NCBI GenBank assembly: GCA_964036045.1
Contig: OZ038388.1
Coordinates: 37,372,947-37,436,946 of the forward strand
Source: Eutreptiella sp. 'Long Island Sound 2002'
Taxonomy: Eukaryota > Euglenozoa > Euglenophyceae > Eutreptiales > Eutreptiaceae
Length of the DNA: 64,000 nucleotides
Direction of reading: 5' to 3'
Shown here: in pieces, positions 1-8,821 of the stretch
Layout: each line of letters starts with the position of its first letter
How positions within the stretch are numbered: position 1 is the stretch's first letter
Translations under genes and position numbers: made by a program
Notes under the pieces: generated by a model
Databases searched by the model: none
What the model was told of the DNA's origin: nothing
Seen by the model: only the letters and a program-made list of their open reading frames with translations

Positions 1-1062
1 AACTTGGAGCTAGCATTCAATGCAAACAGAGACTTTTCAACTCCAAGGAAAAGACAGTGCATCGCGATTCCGATGCAGGTTGCGCGGACACTGACAGGTG
101 GCCTGTGCCGCCTGCGAGTCTCAAAGGTATTAGGTGCCTATGAGTCAAAGTATAGATCCAAGCAGAGTTAAACAGACGCCATGCCCACATAACCACCAGA
201 ATCCAGATGTACAGTACAGTACATTTTACTGTGTTGGTTCACATTGTTCAGTCGCCGCGGAACGTGCGATGGGTTTAAAAGTATAATAAAACCGGAACCT
301 TGGGTGGTAAAATTGTATTACATCCCGCCATTTTTGTGGGTTGAAAAAGAAAGGCACCATCGATACTGTCCGTGAGATCCCCAAAAATGAAATGTTTGAG
401 GGAGGTAAATGAAAAGGCCTGACGTTCCATTACTGTGTATTGGTATCAGTTTTCGAGTTTGTTTTCGAGCATTTTTCCCATGGAAAGTCGTGCGCAATTT
501 TTTTGCTCCCGTGTAACAACGTGTACGTCAAAAGAAAGCAGGGTGTCCTTACAAGAAATCATTTCAGAAACCAGCGAATCGGGTTGTCTGATCTAGATTT
601 TTCTTGCAATTTCAAGCAAGGTTCAAGCCAAGGTTGCCAGCAGGCCATCCATGGCAGCCCAGGACGTGGCCTGGCCATGAAAGCAGCCACTGTTAAATAT
701 GACACCGCCGAAAAAATCTTTGGCAGGTCAACATGGTGTTCGTGTCTCTGCTCTTCTGACTCTTCCTCTTGCTTTGCTGTGGCCTCTTGTTCAAACCTCT
801 TGTTCAAAGACGTTGCAATAAACCCGCAACCCCAAGAAAAATGCGATGTGAGGCTGCTTGAGCGGGAGAGGTCAACAGGTGGAAACGGGGATGTGCATGT
901 GAGGTAGAAAATACTGAGCTGCTCTCATGAAACACCGTGTAGCCCATCTGGCTGGGTTCGCACAAGATTCGACGAAGCGAACTGGGACGTATAGAAGCAC
1001 CACTGCCTTTTTGCAGTCAGCCTCGTATTTTTGAGCCGAAGTCCAGAACGTTGTGTGGGCCA
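1..1062. other. Upstream region, no gene recognised
   Basis: About 1 kb with lower GC than the rest of the window. It precedes the start codon of the J-domain gene, so it probably holds that gene's promoter and 5' untranslated region. I see no convincing core promoter. A short A/T-rich stretch near 280-290 (tataataaaa) is the only TATA-like sequence, and it is about 780 bp from the start codon. Open frames of 80-155 codons exist on both strands but show no recognisable domain. Confidence 0.5.
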
Positions 1063-3871
1063 ATGGTGGCCAATTTGTATGCCATTTTGGGAGTTGACCG
1101 CAGTGTTGATGCTCGGGGCCTCAAGAAGGCATACCGCCAAAAAGCTTTGGAATGCCATCCAGACAAGAACCCCAATGGTGAACAGCAATTCAAGGAAGTG
1201 AATCATGCTTACCAAATCCTATCTATGCCAAAATCGAGAGCGGAGTATGACAGACAACTTGCGCGCAAGGAATTCCGACCTGGGCCGACAAGGCCAGATT
1301 TCAGAGGTTTGTCGAGAATAACTCCTACTTCGTTTGGTGCTTGGGATATGCAGTATTGCATTAGCTGGCAGAAGCTCTGTGCAGTGCTCTGCAAGTTCGT
1401 TCTGGGAACGCTTCAACGGAAAGTCCACGTTACCTTTCCTTTAGAGCCCGAACCAGGGGACACTGTTCCACGCCGCCGAGGCTTCAATCCTACCACGTTG
1501 AACGTGAACGACATCATCAAGAAGGACAGGGAAATGGCCAAGAAAAAGGCCAACCTGAAGCAAGCGTTTGGGTTTGATCCAGCGAAAAGTGTTCACTTGC
1601 AAGACTTGCTTCGCAAGCAGAGGGAGGAGATGCCTGACGTGCTGCGCAAGGAACCAACAGCAGCACCCAACTTCTTTCAGCCCAAGGTGACACCTCCACG
1701 GATCCAGGGCAGGAACCAGAGTGGTTGTGGTGTAGTCATGGTGTGGTTTACCGCAACCTCGGCCGCAGCTGCGGGACATGTCACGTAGCTGCAGACAGAA
1801 ATACGCATACCTGGTGCCATGCCACAACGAAGAACAACGGCGCCCCCATGGTCCAGGTGTTTCGTACAGCAGGGCCTTTTTGATCACGCGCTCTCTGTGC
1901 TGTTGCAGATGCCTACGCATCAACCGCCGTCCCGAAGGCCGAATTTTGACGACGCAAGAAGCCCGAAGGCGAGGAGCCCGAAGGCTGAGGGTTTCATGAG
2001 ACGAGAGGAAGCGCTCAAAGAGGCGGCTCAACGTGAGAGAGAGATGCTGCAGAAGCGAAGGCTGGAGCAGGTTTGCAACACGCTTGTTTTTCCCTTTGCA
2101 GTATTTGATCGTGTGTATCGGCATCTTGGTCATCATGCTCGGTCACCTCAGCCGTATTGTGCCGCTCTGGTGCTTGTCTGGATCGATCGTCCCAGACAGT
2201 TTATCGGATTGACAATCAAGTTACTTCGCCGGCATTCCCCCCTCCGCACCAGCCCGTTGCCCTGATCGATAGGTGGGGGTCGCTGCACCGGGAAATGAAA
2301 ATCCCCCAATTCCTCCTCCACCGCTTGCACTATCTCCGAATCGTGTCCTCTCAGGAACGCAAGCAGAAGGAGCAAATGGCCCAAAACTCTGTATGGATGC
2401 AGGATGAACTCAGCAGAATGCAGAAGTTGGCGCACCAGAATGTTGAGGTAACCGTCGATGCCCCGTTGTGCGTGCAGATTTTCAGCAGGAACTTTCTCGG
2501 TACACATGGCTGGGGCACTGTGGGACAGCATTCAAAACTGGTTCGTTCCCGTGTGCAAGACAACGAGGTAGAGCGACGCCGTTCCGTGTCTTGCTGCCTT
2601 GTGGAGAACTGGGCGATTGCTGTACTTTGACGTTACGTTGAAATCATTAAATCTGATTAATCTCTTTTGGTATGAGTGGATGTTGGTGGTCCTTCCGGCA
2701 GTATGACCACCTGATGGCCATGCACGACCGTTTCGTTTTACGGTCTTGGGAGCAATGAAAAGACCTTTTAGAAATGGACGGAAACTGAAGAGTCCTTTTC
2801 GAATCGGCAGTGGTCCCAGCAGCATCAAAGAGGCGGTACATTGTTGCTGAGAGGGTAAGTTTTACAAAGTTCAAGGGGTCGCTTCATTGGGGCTGTCCCC
2901 TCTCGGCAACAGGGGGAATGTCCAGTTGAACCACGGATTTGCTGTCGATATGCATTTCCGTTTGCATTGGTCAAATCTTTTTTTAACGAACCTCCCTTTT
3001 GTCTTGGATGTGTCGTTGTTGGTGAACGCGTTCAACTCCCTCGGCTGCACATCGTACCATAGCCAGAAGAGCGTTTCATCCCACTGTCACCACCCTGACC
3101 AAACCCTCCCTCGCAGGCCGAGAGATTTGCCCAGCAAAAGGCAAAAAGCTCAAGGCTGGCTGATTTGCATCTTAGCCCCAGGGAGAGGCAGAAAGAACGG
3201 GAGAAAGCCGCGGCCGAGGACGAAGCAAAGCTGGCAGAACTGAAGGCCCAGATGCAGCGGTTCAAGGTGTTCTGCTGCATGCATCGCATCTTCGTTCATC
3301 AGCAGCCAGGAAAGACCTCACGTCCTGCATTGCAGTAGACAGATTTCTCGTGGAGGTGGCGATAGCTGTTGTCGATCAGTGCCGAATGAGGATTAGCACG
3401 TGACCTGCGCCCGAATTCGTTTCAAGAGAAGTGCGCCCACACCGAAGGGATGGTGATGAAACTGTCGCCGCTAAAAGGAGCTGGACACTGTCATTCGTTT
3501 GTTGCGTCAGGGGCCAGATCTGTGGATTGTTGCGGTGCTGAACACACTTGAATTTGCTGATGTCAGTGGATCCTGACAGCAACTGAGCTTGTTGGAGCCC
3601 CGAAGTGATCAGGATCAAGAATTGTATTCCCTGGACCGGCGTTCAGAATTGTGGGGCGCGCCCAATTGGGCTGACTCTTTCCGTATTATTCGGAGTCCCT
3701 TGGTCCCCCTCCCCACGACTGGTTGACCTGCAAAGCCCTGTCGCTTTCTGGTCATTTCCTACTGTCCGTTTGCAGGCCAATGAAGGACCGCGGCAACAGG
3801 CGCTCGACAACAGGGTGCGCCACACCAGGGCTGAACGCAACGAATGGCAGCGGCGGTCTTCAACAGCGAAG
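1063..3871 (+). CDS. J-domain (DnaJ/Hsp40 family) protein, six exons, 3' end not in reach
   Basis: Spliced gene; predicted exons 1063-1306, 1445-1686, 1909-2070, 2355-2447, 3117-3266 and 3776-3871 (987 nt, 329 codons, no stop). All introns are GT-AG (138, 222, 284, 669 and 509 bp); the first is phase 1, the others phase 0, and phases match at every join. Residues 3-66 form a J domain with YAILGV at the start, a basic helix II (KKAYRQKAL), the HPD motif at 32-34 and a YD near the end (62-63). J domains stimulate Hsp70 ATPase. Downstream segments are rich in K, E, R and Q, for example REEALKEAAQREREMLQKRR in exon 3, and look helical or coiled-coil. The subfamily is not identified. The start is the ATG at 1063; the frame is open upstream only to 1051, without another ATG. 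The first intron is in frame and may be retained. Small exons inside the two longest introns could have been missed. The last donor, AAG|GTACGC, runs into the satellite. Confidence 0.75.
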
Positions 3872-3887
3872 GTACGCGAGGTGTACT
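3872..3887 (+). other. Splice donor abutting the satellite array
   Basis: The sixth exon ends in AAG followed by GTACGC, a good donor in phase 0 like the preceding introns. Only about 16 bp of unique sequence follow before the first 65-bp repeat (from about 3888). No plausible continuation of the reading frame was seen in the window. Either this is the start of an intron that contains the satellite, or the array has replaced the rest of the gene. Confidence 0.55.
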
Positions 3888-4413
3888 TGGTAGAACGGGG
3901 GCAAGGTAATGGGTAGGCAGGTAGAGTAGGCAGAAGCTAGGTGCAGGCAGAGCGGTAGAACGGGGGCAAGGTAATGGGTAGGCAGGTAGAGTAGGCAGAA
4001 GCTAGGTGCAGGCAGAGTGGTAGAACGGGGGCAAGGTAATGGGTAGGCAGGTAGAGTAGGCAGAAGCTAGGTGCAGGCAGAGTGGTAGAACGGGGGCAAG
4101 ATAATGGGTAGGCAGGTAGAGTAGGCAGAAGCTAGGTGCAGGCAGAGTGGTAGAACGGGGGCAAGGTAATGGGTAGGCAGGTAGAGTAGGCAGAAGCTAG
4201 GTGCAGGCAGAGTGGTAGAACGGGGGCAAGGTAATGGGTAGGTAGGTAGAGTAGGCAGAAGCTAGGTGCAGGCAGAGTGGTAGAACGGGGGCAAGGTAAT
4301 GGGTAGGCAGGTAGAGTAGGCAGAAGCTAGGTGCACGCAGAGTGGTAGAACGGGGGCAAGGTAATGGGTAGGTAGGTAGAGTAGGCAGAAGCTAGGTGCA
4401 GGCAGAGTGGTAG
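3888..4413 (+). repeat. 65-bp satellite, segment 1 (about 8 units)
   Basis: Head-to-tail copies of a 65-bp unit that can be read from ggtagaacgggggcaagg to gcaggcagagt. The first copy starts directly after unique intron-like sequence. The consensus unit has 30 G, 7 C, 19 A and 9 T on this strand, a strong G over C skew. Variants occur at a few fixed positions (GCAGGC or GCACGC; TAGGCAGG or TAGGTAGG; AGTGG or AGCGG; AAGGTAA or AAGATAA). It ends where element 1 is inserted. Confidence 0.97.
4405..4413. repeat. Target-site duplication, left copy, element 1
   Basis: The 9-bp gagtggtag, part of the satellite unit, is repeated at 6263-6271 on the other side of element 1. The satellite phase resumes exactly after the second copy. 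Confidence 0.8.
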
Positions 4414-4785
4414 GAGGAGGAGGAGGAGGAGCGCCTGCCGCGGTCCCACGTACGGTGAGCCTTGGCGTCGTCCCCCGGGGGCCCCGAGCAGGCTCTGCCG
4501 AGGGAGTCCTCCGTCTTACCTCCGCTAGAGCAAGACGAATCTCGTCGCACACCTGAGAACGCCCCTCCCAGCAGGCCGTCTGGGTCTAAGCGCCGGTGTA
4601 CGACAACGCTACGGTCCGATCAGCTCTCCGGTCCCGGCCACCAACCGCTCCGAACTGTCCTGGATCCACCCGAGTCAGCGTTCCAAGATCAACGTGACGG
4701 AAGGTGTGGGTCTCCCGGGGCCTCACCCCCGACTTGAAAACGTCGCCGGGCTAAATAGTACGCGGCCCAGCACGACTATGCGCAC
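4414..4785 (-). repeat. Shared 3' end module with (CCT)n tail, copy in element 1
   Basis: Starting with an AGG repeat on the plus strand (4414-4430), this segment of about 370 bp is nearly the same as 7089-7460, 52934-53300 and 55517-55885. Beyond it the LINE fragment and the non-autonomous elements diverge completely. On the minus strand it is the 3' terminus of each element, the position where a LINE reverse transcriptase recognises its template. Confidence 0.75.
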
Positions 4786-4902
4786 TGCCGGCGGGCTGAG
4801 TACCGCCGGCGTCGCGAGTACGGTCACGCCACACGATCACGCGCACCGCCGGTGGCCTGGGTACCCCCGGGTTCTGTGAGTGCGGGACGTGCGTCACAGC
4901 CA

Positions 4903-5910
4903 TAGCACCACGGTGGTGCACCGCCGTGGAGGTCCCTGACGACGCCCGGCTGCAAAGGCCGAGCCCAAACGACGAGCCCCACGATACGTGCACTGAGACG
5001 GCACGTGACCGAGAAAATGGCACCACGATGGTGCCCGAGCGAGACGGCGACGTTCGCCGATGGCACGTGAGGCGGTGAGTACCGCCGATGACACGTCACC
5101 TCTGCACGGGGTGTCACGGGGGTTGGCGGAGCGCCAGGTGCAGACCTCGCCATGGTGCCTCGTGTATCGGCCTGGAGGATACACCATGGCCAGGCTGGCG
5201 CACGAAGACCGTCTGGGCAGCACCACGGTGGCGCTCTGCCCTGAAGATTGCGCCACGACGGCGCATGTGGACGTCGATTGCACCACGGTGGTGCCATGTC
5301 ACTGAACTGGCGCCACGTCGGCACAGGGCTGTCTGGGCAGCGCCGCGGTGGCGCTCTGCCCTGAGAATTGCGCCACGACGGCGCACGTGTTCGTTGGCGG
5401 CACCACGACGGCGCTCCGCCACTGAACCGGCGCCACGGAGGCATAGGGCGGCACCACGATGGTGCCCCGCCATTGAGCCCGCGCCATGTCGGCGCAGAGC
5501 TGTCGGGGCGCGGGCCACGGTGGCGCACTGCCCTGAAGGTTGCGCAGCAACGGCATACCTGTACGTTGGCTGCACCACGGCAGCGCTCTGCCACTGAGTA
5601 GGCGCCATGGTGGCGCTATGCCATGAGGGCGGCGCCACGACGGCGCATTTGTGCGCAGGCTGTACCACGGTGGCGCTCTGCTGCTGAGCTGGCGCCATTC
5701 CCGTCAACATGGCCCTAGAGGAGGCGCAGCAATGGCATACCTGTGCGTCAGCCGCGCCACGATGGCGCACGTGCACGCTGGCGGCACCACGATGGCGCTT
5801 CGCCACTGGACTGGCGTCACGGCTGGGCAGTGCCACGACGGCGCTCTGCCCCGAAGATCGTGCCACGGCGGCGCACGTATTCGTCGACGGCACCTCGGTG
5901 GTACCCTGCC
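4903..5910. repeat. 30-bp palindromic repeat array, element 1
   Basis: A 15-bp core close to GCRCCACGRYGGYGC recurs with a 30-bp period. Cores start at 5220, 5250, 5280, 5310, 5340, 5370, 5400 and 5430. After one 21-bp step they continue at 5451, 5481, 5512, 5542, 5572, 5602, 5632, 5662 and 5692. Spacers of about 15 bp are partly variable; some recur every fourth unit (tctgccctgaagatt near 5235 and a near copy near 5355). Each core can fold into a 5-bp GC stem with a 5-nt loop. Degenerate cores extend to both ends; a less regular stretch lies at about 5040-5200. Confidence 0.85.
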
Positions 5911-6001
5911 AGTGAGCCGGCGCGTGAAGGGGGAGCGTGGGTGGGCCTGGGCGGCTGGGGGGCCCTCGGAGGGTGGCAGGGGTGGGCCCTGGGCTGACGC
6001 G

Positions 6002-6057
6002 GGTGAGTGAGCGAGTGAGTGAGTGAGTGAGTGAGTGAGTGAGTGAGTGAGTGAGTA
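6002..6057. repeat. TGAG/CTCA tetranucleotide microsatellite, element 1
   Basis: About a dozen tandem copies of TGAG on the plus strand, with one GCGAG variant near the left end. It lies between the palindromic repeat block and the unique head of element 1. The same microsatellite, shorter, is at 54418-54463 and 57001-57046 in the related elements. Confidence 0.95.
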
Positions 6058-6262
6058 AATACGTGGCCGTTGCCTGGCTGTGCTTGTGGGCAATCCGTCC
6101 CACAGCTACCATCCTGGGGGTTTTTATCCTGGTGCCAGGCCACCAGATATCGAGCAGGTGCACTGTGTGTGGCAGTGGTGCATCTGCCCCTCACAGGCTG
6201 CACCTCTGGCCCAGGGAGGAGTCCTGGACGGGTGGCGGGCGGGGTGGGCCCGGCCTGACGAG

Positions 6263-6271
6263 GAGTGGTAG
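6263..6271. repeat. Target-site duplication, right copy, element 1
   Basis: Second copy of the 9-bp gagtggtag found at 4405-4413. Confidence 0.8.
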
Positions 6272-7077
6272 AACGGGGGCAAGATAATGGGTAGGCAGGT
6301 AGAGTAGGCAGAAGCTAGGTGCAGGCAGAGCGGTAGAACGGGGGCAAGGTAATGGGTAGGCAGGTAGAGTAGGCAGAAGCTAGGTGCAGGCAGAGTGGTA
6401 GAACGGGGGCAAGGTAATGGGTAGGCAGGTAGAGTAGGCAGAAGCTAGGTGCAGGCAGAGCGGTAGAACGGGGGCAAGGTAATGGGTAGGCAGGTAGAGT
6501 AGGCAGAAGCTAGGTGCAGGCAGAGTGGTAGAACGGGGGCAAGGTAATGGGTAGGCAGGTAGAGTAGGCAGAAGCTAGGTGCAGGCAGAGTGGTAGAACG
6601 GGGGCAAGATAATGGGTAGGCAGGTAGAGTAGGCAGAAGCTAGGTGCAGGCAGAGTGGTAGAACGGGGGCAAGGTAATGGGTAGGCAGGTAGAGTAGGCA
6701 GAAGCTAGGTGCAGGCAGAGTGGTAGAACGGGGGCAAGGTAATGGGTAGGTAGGTAGAGTAGGCAGAAGCTAGGTGCAGGCAGAGTGGTAGAACGGGGGC
6801 AAGGTAATGGGTAGGCAGGTAGAGTAGGCAGAAGCTAGGTGCACGCAGAGTGGTAGAACGGGGGCAAGGTAATGGGTAGGTAGGTAGAGTAGGCAGAAGC
6901 TAGGTGCAGGCAGAGTGGTAGAACGGGGGCAAGATAATGGGTAGGTAGGTAGAGTAGGCAGAAGCTAGGTGCAGGCAGAGCGGTAGAACGGGGGCAAGGT
7001 AATGGGTATGCAGGTAGAGTAGGCAGAAGCTAGGTGCAGGCAGAGTGGTAGAACGGGGGCAAGGTAATGGGTAGGCA

Positions 7078-7088
7078 GGTAGAGTAGG
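7078..7088. repeat. Target-site duplication, left copy, LINE fragment
   Basis: The 11-bp ggtagagtagg, normal satellite sequence, is repeated at 8811-8821 on the other side of the insertion. Confidence 0.85.
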
Positions 7089-7460
7089 AGGAGGAGGAGG
7101 AGGAGGAGCGCCTGCCGCGGTCCCACGTACGGTGAGCCTTGGCGTCGTCCCTCGGGGGCCCCACGCAGGCTCTGCCGAGGGAGTCCTCCGTCTTACCTCC
7201 GCTAGAGCAAGACGAATCTCGTCGCACACCTGAGAACGCTCCTCCCAGCAGGCCGTCTGGGTCACAACGTCAGTGTACGACAACGCTACGGCTCGATCTG
7301 CTCTCCGGTCCCGGCCACCAACCGCTCCGAACTGTCCTGGATCCACCCGAGTAAGCGTTCCAAGATCAACGTGCACGGAAGATGTGGGTCTCCCGGGGCA
7401 TCACCTCCGACTTAGAACGCCGCCAGACAAGGAGCGCGGTCCGGCACGACTGCGCGCAGC
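7089..7460 (-). repeat. Shared 3' end module with (CCT)n tail, copy in LINE fragment
   Basis: Near-identical to 4414-4785 from the AGG repeat through the segment that reads ccaagatcaacgt and tctcccggggc, then the similarity fades at about 7460. On the minus strand this is the 3' untranslated end of the LINE fragment. Confidence 0.75.
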
Positions 7461-7643
7461 ACCGGAACGGTCCGGGCGCGTGAGGTCGAGGACGGGTCAC
7501 GGGCGGGGACAGGGCCACGGGGCGGGCCGACCCATGGCCACCTGCATGTCCTTAAAGACCGTGCGGGGTCCTTGGGAAGCCGCAGTGAGGATGGCCGAGA
7601 ACGCAGAATGTAGTGCGGCACACCACGAGGGGATCACATCTCC

Positions 7644-8810
7644 TCAGAGGCCGGCTTCCAGGCTCCGTCCATTGCCACCGTAATGGATGGCCCAGAGGCG
7701 GCGTCGACCTGGGAGATGAGGGGCAAGCCCGTGCCGTCCGAGACTGTCCAAGATGATCACGTCATGGGGATTCTGCTCAATCTCCTGCCACATGGTCGGC
7801 GGAATCTGGTTCGACCCGTTGTACACATACAGGACGCGGTACGGACTGTGCTTGCTCCGGGTGGAGATGACGGACTTCACCTTAGGGGCCAGGAGGAGGT
7901 CCCCTGATAGCCAGAGTCCTAGGAGGACGTCCCAGGCCGGCCACCTGCCCGAGCCGGGCGTTGGGGCCCAGTTGGCTACGTGATACCACTCTGGCGGTGG
8001 GTCGTTGGCGAGGGACTGGTTAACGGGGGCCCGCGGTAGGGGAGAGAGGTGGTCGGCAAGAGGTAGAACGGGCACCGCGTGCCGCTTATGTAGGAGAACG
8101 GTAGTGAGAACGACATCGCAGAGTAGGCGACGGAGACGCTCAGGACGCAGACCTCTGTGCAGCAGGGCATCCCTGTGTGGCGTGGAGATGGCTCCGAGAC
8201 GACCAACAGTGTAGGTTGCGATGGTGTGGTGGGCCGGGGAGCCATCCACAGCCAGCATGAACGGCTCGTCCCCCCAAAGGACGAGGGTGCCCCAAGCAGT
8301 GGGCGTACAGTGGCGCCAGGCATGGCACCTCTGAGAGAGTCGGGCCGCAAGCCACCGATGGTAGTGGGCGCGGATGAGCGGGTCTAGCGGGCACGAGAGG
8401 ATATGGTCCCCGGCGGCGGGCATGGTGCAGAGGGGGCAGGACGTATCTCTTGGGGGGAACAGGGAGAGGCGGATGCCGGTGACCGTGAGGTGGTCCCCCC
8501 ATGTGACGAGACCGTGGCTGACGATGTTGGCGTACTCGTTGAGGTCGGGGAGGCGTTGTGGCGGGGGGGACGCAGAGAAGGCGTGGTGGGAGGCGAGCAA
8601 GGCGCGGCGCGCGTGGGGCACGGCGTCGTGGACCTGGAGGCCCGCGTGGGAGAAGCAGACGCGGGGTTTCTGTAGGGGGCCGAGCCATCCCACGGCGTCC
8701 GGGCAATTGTCCGCAGCTTGCCCTGCCGCTTCGTCCACCCGGTCCAGCAGGGTATCGAGCCAGGTGCCGGCGATATGGGAATAGAGGTGATGGGGAGGGG
8801 CATGACCGTG
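7644..8810 (-). pseudogene. C-terminal fragment of a LINE-type reverse transcriptase protein (CCHC finger)
   Basis: About 388 codons of uninterrupted frame remain; the frame continues by chance a few codons into the satellite, which supplies an artificial start. The clearest motif is a zinc finger CPLC-x7-H-x3-C (about 8400-8440), followed by a helix with basic residues. This layout resembles the CCHC finger after the polymerase domain in many non-LTR retrotransposon proteins. About 250 residues follow the finger, including the segments WPAWDVLLGLWLSGDLLLAP and PHDVIILDSLGRHG; I do not recognise this part. In R2-like clades a restriction-like endonuclease occupies this position, but I could not identify its catalytic residues. 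There is no polymerase domain and no native start, so it is a fragment. The lack of internal stops suggests a young insertion. Confidence 0.5.
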
Positions 8811-8821
8811 GGTAGAGTAGG
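8811..8821. repeat. Target-site duplication, right copy, LINE fragment
   Basis: Second copy of the 11-bp ggtagagtagg found at 7078-7088. Confidence 0.85.

Larger units (their letters stand above)
4414..6262 (-). mobile_element. Non-autonomous retroelement 1 with LINE-like 3' tail
   Basis: A 1.85-kb insertion in the satellite. Read on the minus strand, its 5' end is at 6262 and its 3' end at 4414, where it finishes in a (CCT)n tail. It is flanked by a 9-bp target-site duplication. In order on the minus strand it has a unique roughly 200-bp head (about 6262-6057), a (CTCA)n microsatellite, a GC-rich block of 30-bp palindromic repeats (5910-4903), and a roughly 370-bp 3' end shared with the LINE fragment at 7089-8810. 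Long open frames exist in several frames on both strands, but GC-richness and the 30-bp periodicity explain them, so I call no protein. Features fit target-primed reverse transcription using enzymes supplied in trans. Related copies are at 52934 and 55517. Confidence 0.72.
6263..7088 (+). repeat. 65-bp satellite, segment 2 (about 13 units)
   Basis: The same 65-bp satellite continues between element 1 and the LINE fragment, in the same orientation and with the same point variants. It ends inside a unit at the LINE insertion site. Confidence 0.97.
7089..8810 (-). mobile_element. 5'-truncated non-LTR (LINE-like) retrotransposon fragment
   Basis: A 1.72-kb insertion on the minus strand with an 11-bp target-site duplication and a 3' (CCT)n tail at 7089-7107. 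The 5' end at 8810 lies inside an open reading frame, so the copy is truncated, which is typical of target-primed reverse transcription. It holds the C-terminal part of a protein (stop at 7644) and about 550 bp of 3' untranslated sequence. The last roughly 370 bp match the 3' ends of the non-autonomous elements in this window, which suggests that the full-length element supplies their reverse transcriptase. Clade cannot be assigned because the polymerase domain is missing. Confidence 0.65.

Noticed and set aside
440-907. Possible small genes upstream of the J-domain gene (440-907 plus strand, 559-807 minus strand)
   Set aside because: No motif and no ATG start for the plus-strand frame. The minus-strand frame has a charged segment (QEEESEEQRHEH) that could be an exon of a divergent gene, but I found no convincing splice signals.
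2702-2855. Extra exons in intron 4 of the J-domain gene (acceptor near 2701, donor GTAAGT near 2855)
   Set aside because: The frames available contain stops or would break the phase-0 pattern. The strong GTAAGT remains unexplained, so a small or alternative exon cannot be excluded.
5220-5706. CRISPR array
   Set aside because: Repeat and spacer lengths of 15 bp are too short, the repeats are degenerate, the spacers recur, and the sequence is inside a eukaryotic retroelement without cas genes.
4824-6203. Long open frames on both strands of elements 1, 4 and 5, including decapeptide repeats with RRRGA
   Set aside because: The 30-bp repeats keep frame by arithmetic and GC-rich DNA has few stops. 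Several frames are open at once on both strands, and the best frame changes at the microsatellite and at the 31-bp step. No domain or conserved start is seen.
6057-6262. tRNA-derived pol III promoter at the head of the non-autonomous elements
   Set aside because: I looked for A- and B-box sequences on the minus strand and found no convincing pair.
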